A stretch of DNA of 31,145 nt, taken from contig NZ_QUIV01000033.1 of assembly GCF_003480315.1 (NCBI RefSeq), positions 1 through 31,145 on the forward strand. The letters run 5' to 3'. A program made the position numbers and the translations under genes. Every line of letters starts with the position of its first letter. The first letter of the stretch is position 1. Origin of the DNA: Clostridium sp. AM33-3 (GTDB taxonomy: Bacteria; Bacillota; Clostridia; Lachnospirales; Lachnospiraceae). This document shows positions 16,611 through 24,470 of the stretch, piece by piece. The notes under the pieces are model-generated. The model was not told the origin of the DNA and made no database searches. It worked only from the letters and a program-made list of their open reading frames with translations.

Positions 16611-17390
16611 ATGAAGGGAATCGTCAGTTTTGACATGGACATGACACTGCTGAACCATGTAGATTATAAGATCCCGGACAGCGCCATCAAAGCGCTGGAT
16701 CTGCTTCGCAAAAATTACTATATCGTGATCGCCACCGGCCGTGACATGGATGCCAAGTTCAGCGAGGGCCTTGCAGACCAGGTGAAGCCGGATGCCATCA
16801 TTCATTTAAATGGCAACAAGATCACCATCGGCTCGGAACTGATCTATGAACATTGTATGAAGCGGGAACTGGTAGAAGAACTGCTGCATTTCGCGGAAGG
16901 AAAGGATTACGCCATCGGGATGACCGTGGGAGATATCGATTATTTCGTCAATCCGTGGTGCGTGACCCGCCACGACATGGTACGCTGGCAGATGTCGGAC
17001 CGGAAATTTCGCGACCCGTGGAAGCTTCTGGACATGCCGATCCGCACGCTGGCCTACATAGGCCGGGAACCGGGGACAAAAGAGGTGGAGGCGGCATTTC
17101 CCATGCTGAAGCTTCCAATGTTCTCCAGCCGGGAAGGGGCCGATATTATTGAAAAGGACGCCTCCAAGGCAGAGGGACTTAAACGCCTCTGCAAAGCCTG
17201 GAATATCCCGCTGAAGAACACGATCGCCTTTGGCGACAGTATGAATGATTATGAGATTGTGACTACCGCAGGCATCGGCGTGGCTATGGGCAATGGGCAT
17301 CCGCAGTTGAAGGAGGCAGCGGATTACGTTACTGCGCCCATTGGCGAGGACGGTGTCTATAAGGCTTGCGAAGCGCTGCATCTGTTTTAG
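16611..17390 (+). CDS. Cof-type HAD-IIB family phosphatase
   Basis: A 259-residue cytoplasmic hydrolase of the haloacid dehalogenase superfamily, usually acting on sugar phosphates or similar small phosphoesters. Motif I is FDMDMTLL (Asp8 and Asp10), motif II is IATGRD (near residue 45), the motif III lysine lies in DASKAEGLKRL (near 185), and motif IV is FGDSMNDYEIV (near 207). The cap inserted between motifs II and III is of the C2 type. ATG 16611 is chosen; a TTG two codons upstream is the only alternative close by. The exact substrate cannot be told from sequence. Confidence 0.9.
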   Translation: MKGIVSFDMDMTLLNHVDYKIPDSAIKALDLLRKNYYIVIATGRDMDAKFSEGLADQVKPDAIIHLNGNKITIGSELIYEHCMKRELVEELLHFAEGKDYAIGMTVGDIDYFVNPWCVTRHDMVRWQMSDRKFRDPWKLLDMPIRTLAYIGREPGTKEVEAAFPMLKLPMFSSREGADIIEKDASKAEGLKRLCKAWNIPLKNTIAFGDSMNDYEIVTTAGIGVAMGNGHPQLKEAADYVTAPIGEDGVYKACEALHLF

Positions 17391-17466
17391 GCAGGTGCGC
17401 TTGCAATTGCTGCGCAGGCACAATGACAGAAAGAAAATCGTGACAGAACGAAAGGAATACAAATTT

Positions 17467-18891
17467 ATGGCAACATATTACGATCTGGTGATTATCGGGG
17501 CAGGACCGGGTGGCTACACGGCGGCCATCAAAGGCGCGTCCTTCGGCATGAAGGTGGCCGTGGTGGATGAGAACAAGCTAGGCGGCGTCTGTATCAACCG
17601 GGGCTGCATTCCCACCAAGGCGCTGCTTCATGCGTCCAACATTTTTTCCATGATGCAGCACGGGGATGAATTCGGTGTCTCTACTGATTTTATCTCCTTC
17701 GATTTCGCGAAAATGCAGGATTACAAGAAGCGTTCTGTGCGCCGTTACCGCGGCGAGATCCAGAAGCTGTTTGATAAAAATAACATTACTTTTATCAAAG
17801 GAAAGGCGACTATCCGCCGGGAAAAGACCATCGAAGTGGTGGGAGAGAATGGCAAGGAATATCTCCGGGCAAAGAACATCATCATCGCCACCGGCGCAAA
17901 GCCGATTATGCCGAAGATTCCGGGCATTAACCTGCCGGGCGTCATCAACAGTGACCGTCTGCTGGCGGTTCCAACCTGGAACTATGACCGCATCGTCATC
18001 ATGGGCGGCGGTGTCATTGGCGTGGAGTTTGCCACCATTTTCCAGGCGCTCTGCTCCAAGGTAACCATCGTAGAAAAGGGTCCGCATCTTCTGGGACCGA
18101 TGGATGAGGAAGTTTCTGAGGCGTTAAAGGAACAGCTCACGGAAAAGGGCATTACTGTATACTGCAATGCCATGGTGGAGGAGATCCAGCGGGAGGAAGG
18201 CCTGGTATGCACCGTGCGCCATCTGCTGACCGATGAGACTACCCAGATCAAGACCAATCAGGTCGTGGTAGCCGTGGGACGAACACCTTACACGGAAGGT
18301 CTTCTTGGAGAGGATATGAGCCTGCAGATGGAGCATGGAAGACCGGTGGTAAACGCAGACTTTGAAACTAGCGAGCCGGGTATCTATGCCATCGGCGATG
18401 TCTCTGCAAAAACACAACTGGCCCATGTGGCTATGGCCCAGGCTACCTATGTCATTGAAAACCTGGCCGGAAAACCCCATACCATTCGTCTGGAGGCTGT
18501 GCCGAACGGCATGTTTGTCTCTCTGCCGATCGTGCCGAGCTGCATCTATACTGAGCCGGAGATTGCTACGGTCGGCATCACGGAGGCGAAGGCCGGAGAA
18601 CTTGGCATGAAGGTACGCTGTGGCGTTTACGATATGGGAGAAAACGGAAAATCTATCATTGCCAGAGAGGAGCATGGCTTTATCCGCCTGATCTTTGAGG
18701 CATATTCCAATACCATTGTGGGAGCGCAGATGATGTGTCCACGAGCTACGGATATGATCGGAGAAATGGCCACGGCCATTGCAAACGGACTGACTGCAGA
18801 GCAGCTTTCCCTGGCGATGCGTGCTCATCCAACCTACAGTGAAGGCATTGCAGCAGCTATTGCAGATGCCATGCGTCAGAATGAAAAGTGA
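17467..18891 (+). CDS. lpdA: Dihydrolipoyl dehydrogenase
   Basis: An FAD-dependent disulfide oxidoreductase of 474 residues that reoxidises dihydrolipoamide in 2-oxoacid dehydrogenase or glycine-cleavage complexes. Signatures: FAD-binding IIGAGPGGYTAA (near residue 8), redox pair Cys42 and Cys47 in GGVCINRGCIPTK, NAD-binding MGGGVIGVEFA (near 180), second FAD motif YAIGDVSAKTQLAHVA (near 308), and catalytic His454-Glu459 in RAHPTYSEG. No lipoyl domain is attached and no E1, E2 or GcvH gene is nearby, so the partner complex is elsewhere. ATG 17467 follows AAAGGA at 17450-17455. The next gene starts 10 bases after the stop. Confidence 0.93.
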   Translation: MATYYDLVIIGAGPGGYTAAIKGASFGMKVAVVDENKLGGVCINRGCIPTKALLHASNIFSMMQHGDEFGVSTDFISFDFAKMQDYKKRSVRRYRGEIQKLFDKNNITFIKGKATIRREKTIEVVGENGKEYLRAKNIIIATGAKPIMPKIPGINLPGVINSDRLLAVPTWNYDRIVIMGGGVIGVEFATIFQALCSKVTIVEKGPHLLGPMDEEVSEALKEQLTEKGITVYCNAMVEEIQREEGLVCTVRHLLTDETTQIKTNQVVVAVGRTPYTEGLLGEDMSLQMEHGRPVVNADFETSEPGIYAIGDVSAKTQLAHVAMAQATYVIENLAGKPHTIRLEAVPNGMFVSLPIVPSCIYTEPEIATVGITEAKAGELGMKVRCGVYDMGENGKSIIAREEHGFIRLIFEAYSNTIVGAQMMCPRATDMIGEMATAIANGLTAEQLSLAMRAHPTYSEGIAAAIADAMRQNEK

Positions 18892-18901
18892 GGATAATTA
18901 C

Positions 18902-20698
18902 ATGAACGAAATTACAGAGAGAATTGCGCGTCTCCGCAGACTGATGGAGACTTATCATATGGATGCCTATCTGGTGCCGACAGCAGATTTCCATGAGTCG
19001 GAGTACGTGGGGGAGCATTTTGCATGCAGAAAGTACATCACCGGCTTTACCGGTTCTGCGGGTATTGCCCTGATCATGAAGGACTGGGCCGGTTTGTGGA
19101 CCGATGGCCGTTATTTTGTGCAGGCGGCAGCAGAATTGAAAGATAGTGGCGTAGAACTTATGAAAATGGGCCAGCCCGGAGTTTTGACCGTGGAGCAGTA
19201 TCTGGCAGACCACATGCCGGAGCATGGTGTGCTTGGCTTTGATGGCCGTGTTATCAACAGCAAGACAGGGGAAAGCCTGCGGCATCGTCTTTCCAGAAAA
19301 CAGGCATCCATCTGCTCCGACCATGATCTGATCGGTGAGATCTGGGAAAACCGCCCGGAGCTTTCCGCAGAGCCGGTATGGATCCTGGAAGAGAAATATG
19401 CCGGACAGGCCGCATCCGAGAAGATTAAAAACCTGCGCGAAGCCATGAAGAAGGCTTACGCGGATGTGCATATCATCACCACGCTAGATGACATTGTCTG
19501 GCTGTTCAATATCCGCGGGAACGACATTCCGTGCAATCCGGTGGTGCTGTCCTACCTGATGGTAACCGGGGAGAACCTGTATTTCTATGTGAATCCGCAG
19601 GTGATTTCGGATGAGGTGCGTGCTTACCTGGAGTCTCTGGGCGTGTCCATCCGTCCGTACAATGACATTTACGCGGATGTGAAGGAGCTAAAAGACCATA
19701 CCGTGCTTCTGGAGAAGAGCCGCGTGAACTTTGCCATTTATGAGAGCGTGCAGGCGCAGAATCAGATCATCGATCAGATGAATCCGACTGTATATGCCAA
19801 GACTCAGAAAAATGCGACCGAGATTGAAAATATGAAGAAGGCTCATATTATCGATGGTGTGGTCATGACAAAATATATCTACTGGTTGAAAAAGAATATC
19901 GGCAAGATCCCGATGGATGAGTGCAGCGTGGCTGACCGTCTTGACCAGATGCGCCGGGAGCATGGAGCACTGGATATCAGCTTCAACACAATCTCCGCAT
20001 ATGGGAAAAATGCGGCACTGTGCCATTACCATGCCGTGCCGGAGCACTGTGCAAGCCTGCAGGCAAGAGGTCTGTATCTGGTGGATTCCGGCGGACAGTA
20101 TTACGAGGGAACCACCGATATCACCCGCACCATCGCCCTGGGGCCGGTCACGGATGAAGAAAAAGAGCATTACACCCTGGTTCTGATGAGCATGCTGCGC
20201 CTGGGCCATGTGAAATTCCTGGAAGGCTGCAGCGGCCTGAGCCTGGACTATGTAGCGCGGGCACCGTTCTGGAAGCGCGGACTGGATTTCAACCACGGAA
20301 CCGGCCATGGCGTGGGTTATCTGTTAAATGTGCATGAGCGTCCCATCGGCATCCGTTACCGGGTAGTGCCGGAGCGCCAGGACAGCGCGCCGTTTATGCC
20401 GGGCATGGTATGCTCCGATGAGCCGGGACTTTACATTGAGGGAAGCCACGGCATCCGCACAGAGAACCTGATCTACTGCAAGAAGGACGAAAAGACTGAT
20501 TACGGCCAGTTCTTAAGCTTCGAGTATCTGACCTACGTGCCGATCGATCTGGAGCCGGTGGATGTATCTCTGATGGAAGAGCAGGATCTGGCATGGCTCA
20601 ACGAGTACCACGCACAGGTATACGAAAAGATCGCGCCGTATCTCGACACAGAAGAAGCGGCCTGGCTGAAAGAAGTCACCAGACCGCTGAGTAAATAA
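18902..20698 (+). CDS. Xaa-Pro aminopeptidase (M24B family)
   Basis: A cytoplasmic metallopeptidase that removes N-terminal residues preceding proline. At 598 residues it is the long three-domain form: two creatinase-like N-terminal domains (about 1-160 and 165-310), a pita-bread catalytic domain (about 315-545) and a C-terminal extension. The metal ligands Asp395, Asp406, His469, Glu507 and Glu541 can all be placed, in VDSGGQYYEGTTD, HGTGHGVG, DEPGLY and SFEYLT. The ATG follows GTGAGGA, which overlaps the stop of the preceding lpdA gene, so the two are probably cotranscribed. Confidence 0.92.
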   Translation: MNEITERIARLRRLMETYHMDAYLVPTADFHESEYVGEHFACRKYITGFTGSAGIALIMKDWAGLWTDGRYFVQAAAELKDSGVELMKMGQPGVLTVEQYLADHMPEHGVLGFDGRVINSKTGESLRHRLSRKQASICSDHDLIGEIWENRPELSAEPVWILEEKYAGQAASEKIKNLREAMKKAYADVHIITTLDDIVWLFNIRGNDIPCNPVVLSYLMVTGENLYFYVNPQVISDEVRAYLESLGVSIRPYNDIYADVKELKDHTVLLEKSRVNFAIYESVQAQNQIIDQMNPTVYAKTQKNATEIENMKKAHIIDGVVMTKYIYWLKKNIGKIPMDECSVADRLDQMRREHGALDISFNTISAYGKNAALCHYHAVPEHCASLQARGLYLVDSGGQYYEGTTDITRTIALGPVTDEEKEHYTLVLMSMLRLGHVKFLEGCSGLSLDYVARAPFWKRGLDFNHGTGHGVGYLLNVHERPIGIRYRVVPERQDSAPFMPGMVCSDEPGLYIEGSHGIRTENLIYCKKDEKTDYGQFLSFEYLTYVPIDLEPVDVSLMEEQDLAWLNEYHAQVYEKIAPYLDTEEAAWLKEVTRPLSK

Positions 20699-20709
20699 GA
20701 AATGAGTCA

Positions 20710-20790
20710 CTGGTTCCATGGCAGAAACTGTGCGCAGTCAGTCCGGACATCGGATTTGGCCATTTGTCTGCAGTTCTGACATGGAATCAG
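20710..20790. repeat. Long imperfect inverted repeat between convergent genes
   Basis: The 21-base arm at 20710-20730 and the 20-base arm at 20771-20790 are complementary except for two mismatches and one bulge, around a 40-base loop. It lies between the convergent ends of the aminopeptidase and deacylase genes and could act as a two-way terminator, although neither side has a clear T-run. Confidence 0.55.
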
Positions 20791-20791
20791 A

Positions 20792-21412
20792 TCAGTCTTC
20801 CCATGGAAGATTGACGATGGTATATTCATGATGGACTGCCGGGAGAAACTTCTCCAGAATGTCCTTCGTGTAAAGCTTTAAGCTGGAGGTGTTGATGCAT
20901 GGATGACAGCCCACAAAGGTGTGGTGGTCGATCACATCCTGGTCGATGAGCAGCCGCACGCGGTTGTTTTTGTCATTCATCAGCCCCAGCACGCTGACAG
21001 AACCAGGCGTGATATCCAGAAATTCCTCCATGAATTCCGGGCTTGCAAAGGAAAGGCGGGCGCTTCCGATCTGTTTGGAAAGCTTCGCCGTCTTAAACTT
21101 CTTGTGGCCCGGCATCATGAGCATGTAAAAATCGGTTTTCTGGGCATTGCAGAGAAACAGGTTCTTGCAGATCTCAATGTCCAGCCGGACATCCACGTCA
21201 TGGCAGGCGTCAATGGTGGCGGTGGCATCGTGATCCAGCCGCCAGTAGGGAATCTGGAACTCATCTAACAGGTCATAGGTGCGGATCTCCTTCTTCAGCC
21301 GCCCGGAGCAGTCCGCCGGACGCCCGGTGTAGAGAACCGGATCCATATAAAAAGAATCCTCGCCGGTGTGTAACGCACCGGCTTGTGTGTTGTTATCGGA
21401 TGTATGGGACAT
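20792..21412 (-). CDS. Prolyl-tRNA deacylase, YbaK/ProX family
   Basis: The 206-residue protein matches the YbaK/ProRS-associated domain family (PrdX/ProXp-ala type), trans-editing enzymes that hydrolyse mischarged Ala-tRNA-Pro or similar. Seen motifs: YDLLDEFQIPYWRLDHDATATIDAC (about residues 45-69), NLFLCNAQKTDFYMLMMPGHKKFKTAKLSKQIG (about 83-115, containing the conserved lysine) and LGLMNDKNNRVRLLIDQDV (about 142-160). ATG 21412 is chosen because AGGAGG lies just upstream; the longer frame to 21487 has no ribosome binding site. It faces the aminopeptidase gene tail to tail. Confidence 0.88.
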   Translation of the reverse strand: MSHTSDNNTQAGALHTGEDSFYMDPVLYTGRPADCSGRLKKEIRTYDLLDEFQIPYWRLDHDATATIDACHDVDVRLDIEICKNLFLCNAQKTDFYMLMMPGHKKFKTAKLSKQIGSARLSFASPEFMEEFLDITPGSVSVLGLMNDKNNRVRLLIDQDVIDHHTFVGCHPCINTSSLKLYTKDILEKFLPAVHHEYTIVNLPWED

Positions 21413-21553
21413 AAGGGTTCCTCCTGAAGGTATGTAGTGTAAGTAATGAATGATGCCCGGATTGCTACGTGCCTTGCACTTCCGCAATCCTCAAAAATAT
21501 TCATAATCCGCGCATTTTTCTTTGAAAAATGGCTACTTACTCATATTTTTGGC

Positions 21554-21615
21554 GGGTTCCGAGGTCAGAAATCTTCCTGCAAGCAAGCTTGCGTCAGATT
21601 TTGACTTTGGAACCC
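21554..21615 (+). other. Large hairpin-forming dyad upstream of rlmD
   Basis: GGGTTCC (21554-21560) pairs with GGAACCC (21609-21615). An inner arm GTCAGAAATCT pairs with AGATTTTGAC with one bulge, and an apical GCAAGC/GCTTGC stem caps it. A promoter-like TTGACT (21601-21606) lies inside the right arm. The rest of the 257-base gap between the deacylase and rlmD starts shows nothing else that I can name. Confidence 0.5.
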
Positions 21616-21630
21616 TGGTATCATTATATT
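21601..21630 (+). promoter_or_regulatory. Possible promoter of rlmD
   Basis: TTGACT at 21601-21606 and TATATT at 21625-21630 (18-base spacer) lie about 40 bases before the GTG start of rlmD. This supports the start at 21670 over an ATG at 21529 that precedes the promoter. Confidence 0.45.
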
Positions 21631-21669
21631 ATAAATATTTTAAAGAAAAAGACAAGGGGCTTGAATACT

Positions 21670-23529
21670 GTGAAACAGGATAGAAATGTAAAAAAAGAAA
21701 ATTGGAAGAAGAAACCGGCTGCTGGAAAGCAGGGACGGAGTCTGGACGATAAATTTGAAGAGTGGGTTGGAGAGGAGACCGGGAAAAAGGCCGGAAAATC
21801 TTCTGAGCAGAAAACAGACCAGAAAGAGGCTTGGAGCCGGGCTAGGAAGAAAGATGGGAAGAATACAGATCAGAAATCTGCGCGGGATTTTGCTTGTGGC
21901 AAAGTTGAAAAATTCGGAAAAGCAGATGGAAAGTCTGCGCAGAAGAGTTTCGGAAAATCTGCCCGTAAGGATACTATGAACTTCGGCAAAAAATCAGAAC
22001 CGAAGCATGGATTGGGCGCTTCCCCGAAATCAGGAAAACTTCAGTCTGCAGCAGAAGAGAAAAAGGCACCGAAGAAGAAAGGTCTGTGCCCGGTGGCGCA
22101 CCGCTGCGGCGGATGCCAGTACCTGGATATGCCATACGCAGAGCAGCTTCAGATGAAGCAGAGTCAGATGCAGAAGCTTCTCGGAAACTACTGTAAAGTA
22201 CACGGTATCAAAGGCATGGACGATCCGTTCCACTACCGCAACAAGGTACATGCCGTATTCGGCTACCGCAAAGGCGAAGCCATCTCCGGCGTTTACGAAG
22301 AGAAAACCCACAACATCGTTCCGGTGGAAACCTGCATGATCGAAGACCAGAAAGCAGACGAGATCATCGGCACCATCCGCGGTATGCTGAAATCCTTCAA
22401 GATCCGCACCTACGATGAAGATACCGGCTACGGCCTGCTGCGCCACGTGCTGGTTCGCCGCGGCTTCACTAGCGGCCAGATCATGGTCGTGCTGGTCACC
22501 GCATCCCCTGTATTCCCGTCCAAGAACAACTTCGTCAAGGCCCTGCGCCAGAAACACCCGGAGATCACCACCATTGTCCAGAACATCAACAACCGCGGTA
22601 CCAGCATGGTATTGGGCGATAAAGAACACGTTCTGTACGGCAAAGGCTATATCGAGGACGAACTGTGTGGCTGCAAATTCCGTATCTCCCCGAAGTCCTT
22701 CTACCAGGTCAACCCGGTCCAGACTGAGTATCTGTACGGTAAAGCCATCGAACTGGCCGGCCTGACCGGCAACGAGCGCGTGCTGGATGCCTACTGCGGA
22801 ATCGGAACCATCGGCATCATCGCCGCATCCAAAGCCAAAGAAGTCATCGGCGTAGAGTTGAACGCCGACGCCGTCCGCGATGCTGTCCAGAACGCCAAAT
22901 GTAATGATGTCAAAAACATCCGCTTCTATTGTAACGATGCCACCGAATTCATGATGCAGATGGCCGCTTCTGGTGATACCGTAGATGTAGTCCTCATGGA
23001 CCCGCCAAGAGCCGGAAGTACCGAGGCATTCATTAAGGCTGTGGCAGCAGTGAAGGCAAAGACCGTGATCTATGTATCCTGCGGACCGGACACGCTGGCG
23101 AGAGATCTGGGCGTGTTTAAGAAGATAGGGTATCAGCCTGAAGGGGTATGGCCGGTGGACATGTTTCCGCAGACGGGACATGTGGAGACGGTAGTTCTTT
23201 TATCCCACAAAAAAGCCGACAGTTATATCCACATTGATGTGGAGTTTGGAGAGGGCGAGGGCAAGATTCCGGTAGATAGTATTGCTAAAAGAGCCGAAGC
23301 GTATAAGCCCAAAGAAAAAGTGACCTACAAAATGATTAAGGAGTACATAGAAGCGAAATACGGCTTCAAGGTACATACCGCATATATCGCAGAGGTAAAG
23401 CGAAATTTGGGATTGCCGATGTATGATGCTCCTAATGCGGTAGAAGAATTGAAACAGCCGAGGAAACATCCGACACCAGAAAAGGTAGAAGCAATCAAAG
23501 ATGCACTTCGTTATTTTGCAGTGATATAA
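21670..23529 (+). CDS. rlmD: 23S rRNA (uracil-C5)-methyltransferase with element-encoded C-terminal tail
   Basis: A SAM-dependent RumA/RlmD-family enzyme, 619 residues from a GTG start with AAGGGG upstream. Residues 1-135 are a Lys/Gly/Ser-rich basic extension not seen in the core family. CPVAHRCGGC (Cys140, 146, 149) gives three ligands of the Fe-S cluster. VLDAYCGIGTIG is the SAM motif, MDPPRAG follows, and Cys471 in YVSCGPDTL is the catalytic nucleophile. The normal fold ends at about residue 512 (MFPQTGHVETVVLLS). The last 105 residues are foreign to the family, less C-ending in codon use, and contain a possible helix-turn-helix (VTYKMIKEYIEAKYGF). I infer that the ICE integrated here and supplies this tail. 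A target in rumA is known for some CTn5-type elements. Confidence 0.88.
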   Translation: MKQDRNVKKENWKKKPAAGKQGRSLDDKFEEWVGEETGKKAGKSSEQKTDQKEAWSRARKKDGKNTDQKSARDFACGKVEKFGKADGKSAQKSFGKSARKDTMNFGKKSEPKHGLGASPKSGKLQSAAEEKKAPKKKGLCPVAHRCGGCQYLDMPYAEQLQMKQSQMQKLLGNYCKVHGIKGMDDPFHYRNKVHAVFGYRKGEAISGVYEEKTHNIVPVETCMIEDQKADEIIGTIRGMLKSFKIRTYDEDTGYGLLRHVLVRRGFTSGQIMVVLVTASPVFPSKNNFVKALRQKHPEITTIVQNINNRGTSMVLGDKEHVLYGKGYIEDELCGCKFRISPKSFYQVNPVQTEYLYGKAIELAGLTGNERVLDAYCGIGTIGIIAASKAKEVIGVELNADAVRDAVQNAKCNDVKNIRFYCNDATEFMMQMAASGDTVDVVLMDPPRAGSTEAFIKAVAAVKAKTVIYVSCGPDTLARDLGVFKKIGYQPEGVWPVDMFPQTGHVETVVLLSHKKADSYIHIDVEFGEGEGKIPVDSIAKRAEAYKPKEKVTYKMIKEYIEAKYGFKVHTAYIAEVKRNLGLPMYDAPNAVEELKQPRKHPTPEKVEAIKDALRYFAVI

Positions 23530-23560
23530 AACTTTACTTACAATCGAATATTTCTTACAT

Positions 23561-23598
23561 AGCCGTTTATTCATTTATTTGAGTAAGCGGCTTTTTTC
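23561..23598 (+). terminator. First of two tandem terminators before parA
   Basis: A 13-bp stem including G-U pairs (23561-23573 with 23580-23592) and six T after it. It lies 31 bases after the rlmD stop. Confidence 0.88.
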
Positions 23599-23629
23599 AT
23601 CCCTATTTTTCGGAATAGGGATATTTTTT
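23599..23629 (+). terminator. Second tandem terminator, abutting the parA ribosome binding site
   Basis: ATCCCTAT (23599-23606) pairs with ATAGGGAT (23615-23622), followed by TTTTTT. The T-run ends 5 bases before the AAGGAGGAGG of parA, leaving no room for a promoter between terminator and gene. Confidence 0.8.
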
Positions 23630-23648
23630 GCAGAAGGAGGAGGTTTAT

Positions 23649-24470
23649 TTGAACACGCAAATCATCGCCATCGCCAACCAGAAAGGCGGCGTTGGCAAAA
23701 CAACAACCTGTGCGAACTTGGGAATAGGTCTGGCACAGGCCGGAAAGAAAGTGCTTCTGATCGACGGGGACCCACAAGGAAGTCTGACAATCAGCTTGGG
23801 AAATCCGCAACCGGACAAGCTGCCATTTACACTGTCGGATGCAATGGGCAAAATTCTGATGGATCAGCCTATACGCCCCGGAGAAGGTATTCTGCATCAT
23901 GCAGAAGGCGTTGACCTGATGCCTGCGGATATTCAGCTTTCCGGTATGGAGGTTTCTCTGGTAAACGCCATGAGCCGTGAAACGGTTTTACGGCAATATC
24001 TGGACACACTGAAGGGACAATATTCCCATATCCTGATTGACTGTCAGCCCTCGTTGGGGATGCTTACGGTCAATGCGCTGGCGGCTGCGAACAGGATCAT
24101 AATTCCCGTTCAGGCAGAGTATCTGCCCGCCAAAGGACTGGAACAGCTTTTATCTACGGTCAGCAAGGTAAAACGGCAGATCAATCCAAAGCTCCAGATT
24201 GACGGTATACTGCTGACGATGGTGGATAACCGCACCAACTTTGCCAAAGAGATTGCTGCTTTGCTGCGGGACACCTATGGAAGTAAAATCAAAGTCTTTG
24301 GAACGGAGATTCCACACTCTGTCCGTGCAAAGGAAATTAGCGCAGAGGGAAAAAGCATTTTCGTCCATGACCCTGGCGGTAAGGTGGCAGAGGGGTATCG
24401 AAATCTGACGAAGGAGGTGTTGAAACTTGAAAAGCAGCGCGAAAAAAGTAGAACTGGCATCGGTAGATGA
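23649..24470 (+). CDS. parA: ParA/Soj-family partition ATPase
   Basis: A 273-residue ATPase with the deviant Walker A motif KGGVGKTTT (residues 12-20), Walker A' in LLIDGDPQGSL (near 39) and Walker B in HILIDCQPSLGML (near 125). It should stabilise the excised circular or replicating form of the element together with ParB. The start is TTG 23649, with AAGGAGGAGG at 23634-23642; a TTG 7 codons earlier lies upstream of that site. It overlaps parB by 44 bases. The upstream tandem terminators suggest that its transcription is regulated by read-through. Confidence 0.92.
   Translation: MNTQIIAIANQKGGVGKTTTCANLGIGLAQAGKKVLLIDGDPQGSLTISLGNPQPDKLPFTLSDAMGKILMDQPIRPGEGILHHAEGVDLMPADIQLSGMEVSLVNAMSRETVLRQYLDTLKGQYSHILIDCQPSLGMLTVNALAAANRIIIPVQAEYLPAKGLEQLLSTVSKVKRQINPKLQIDGILLTMVDNRTNFAKEIAALLRDTYGSKIKVFGTEIPHSVRAKEISAEGKSIFVHDPGGKVAEGYRNLTKEVLKLEKQREKSRTGIGR

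Noticed and set aside
22030..23181. 383-codon open frame on the minus strand opposite rlmD
   Set aside because: It is a shadow of the strongly codon-biased rlmD frame; the sense frame has complete methyltransferase motifs and the antisense product resembles no family.
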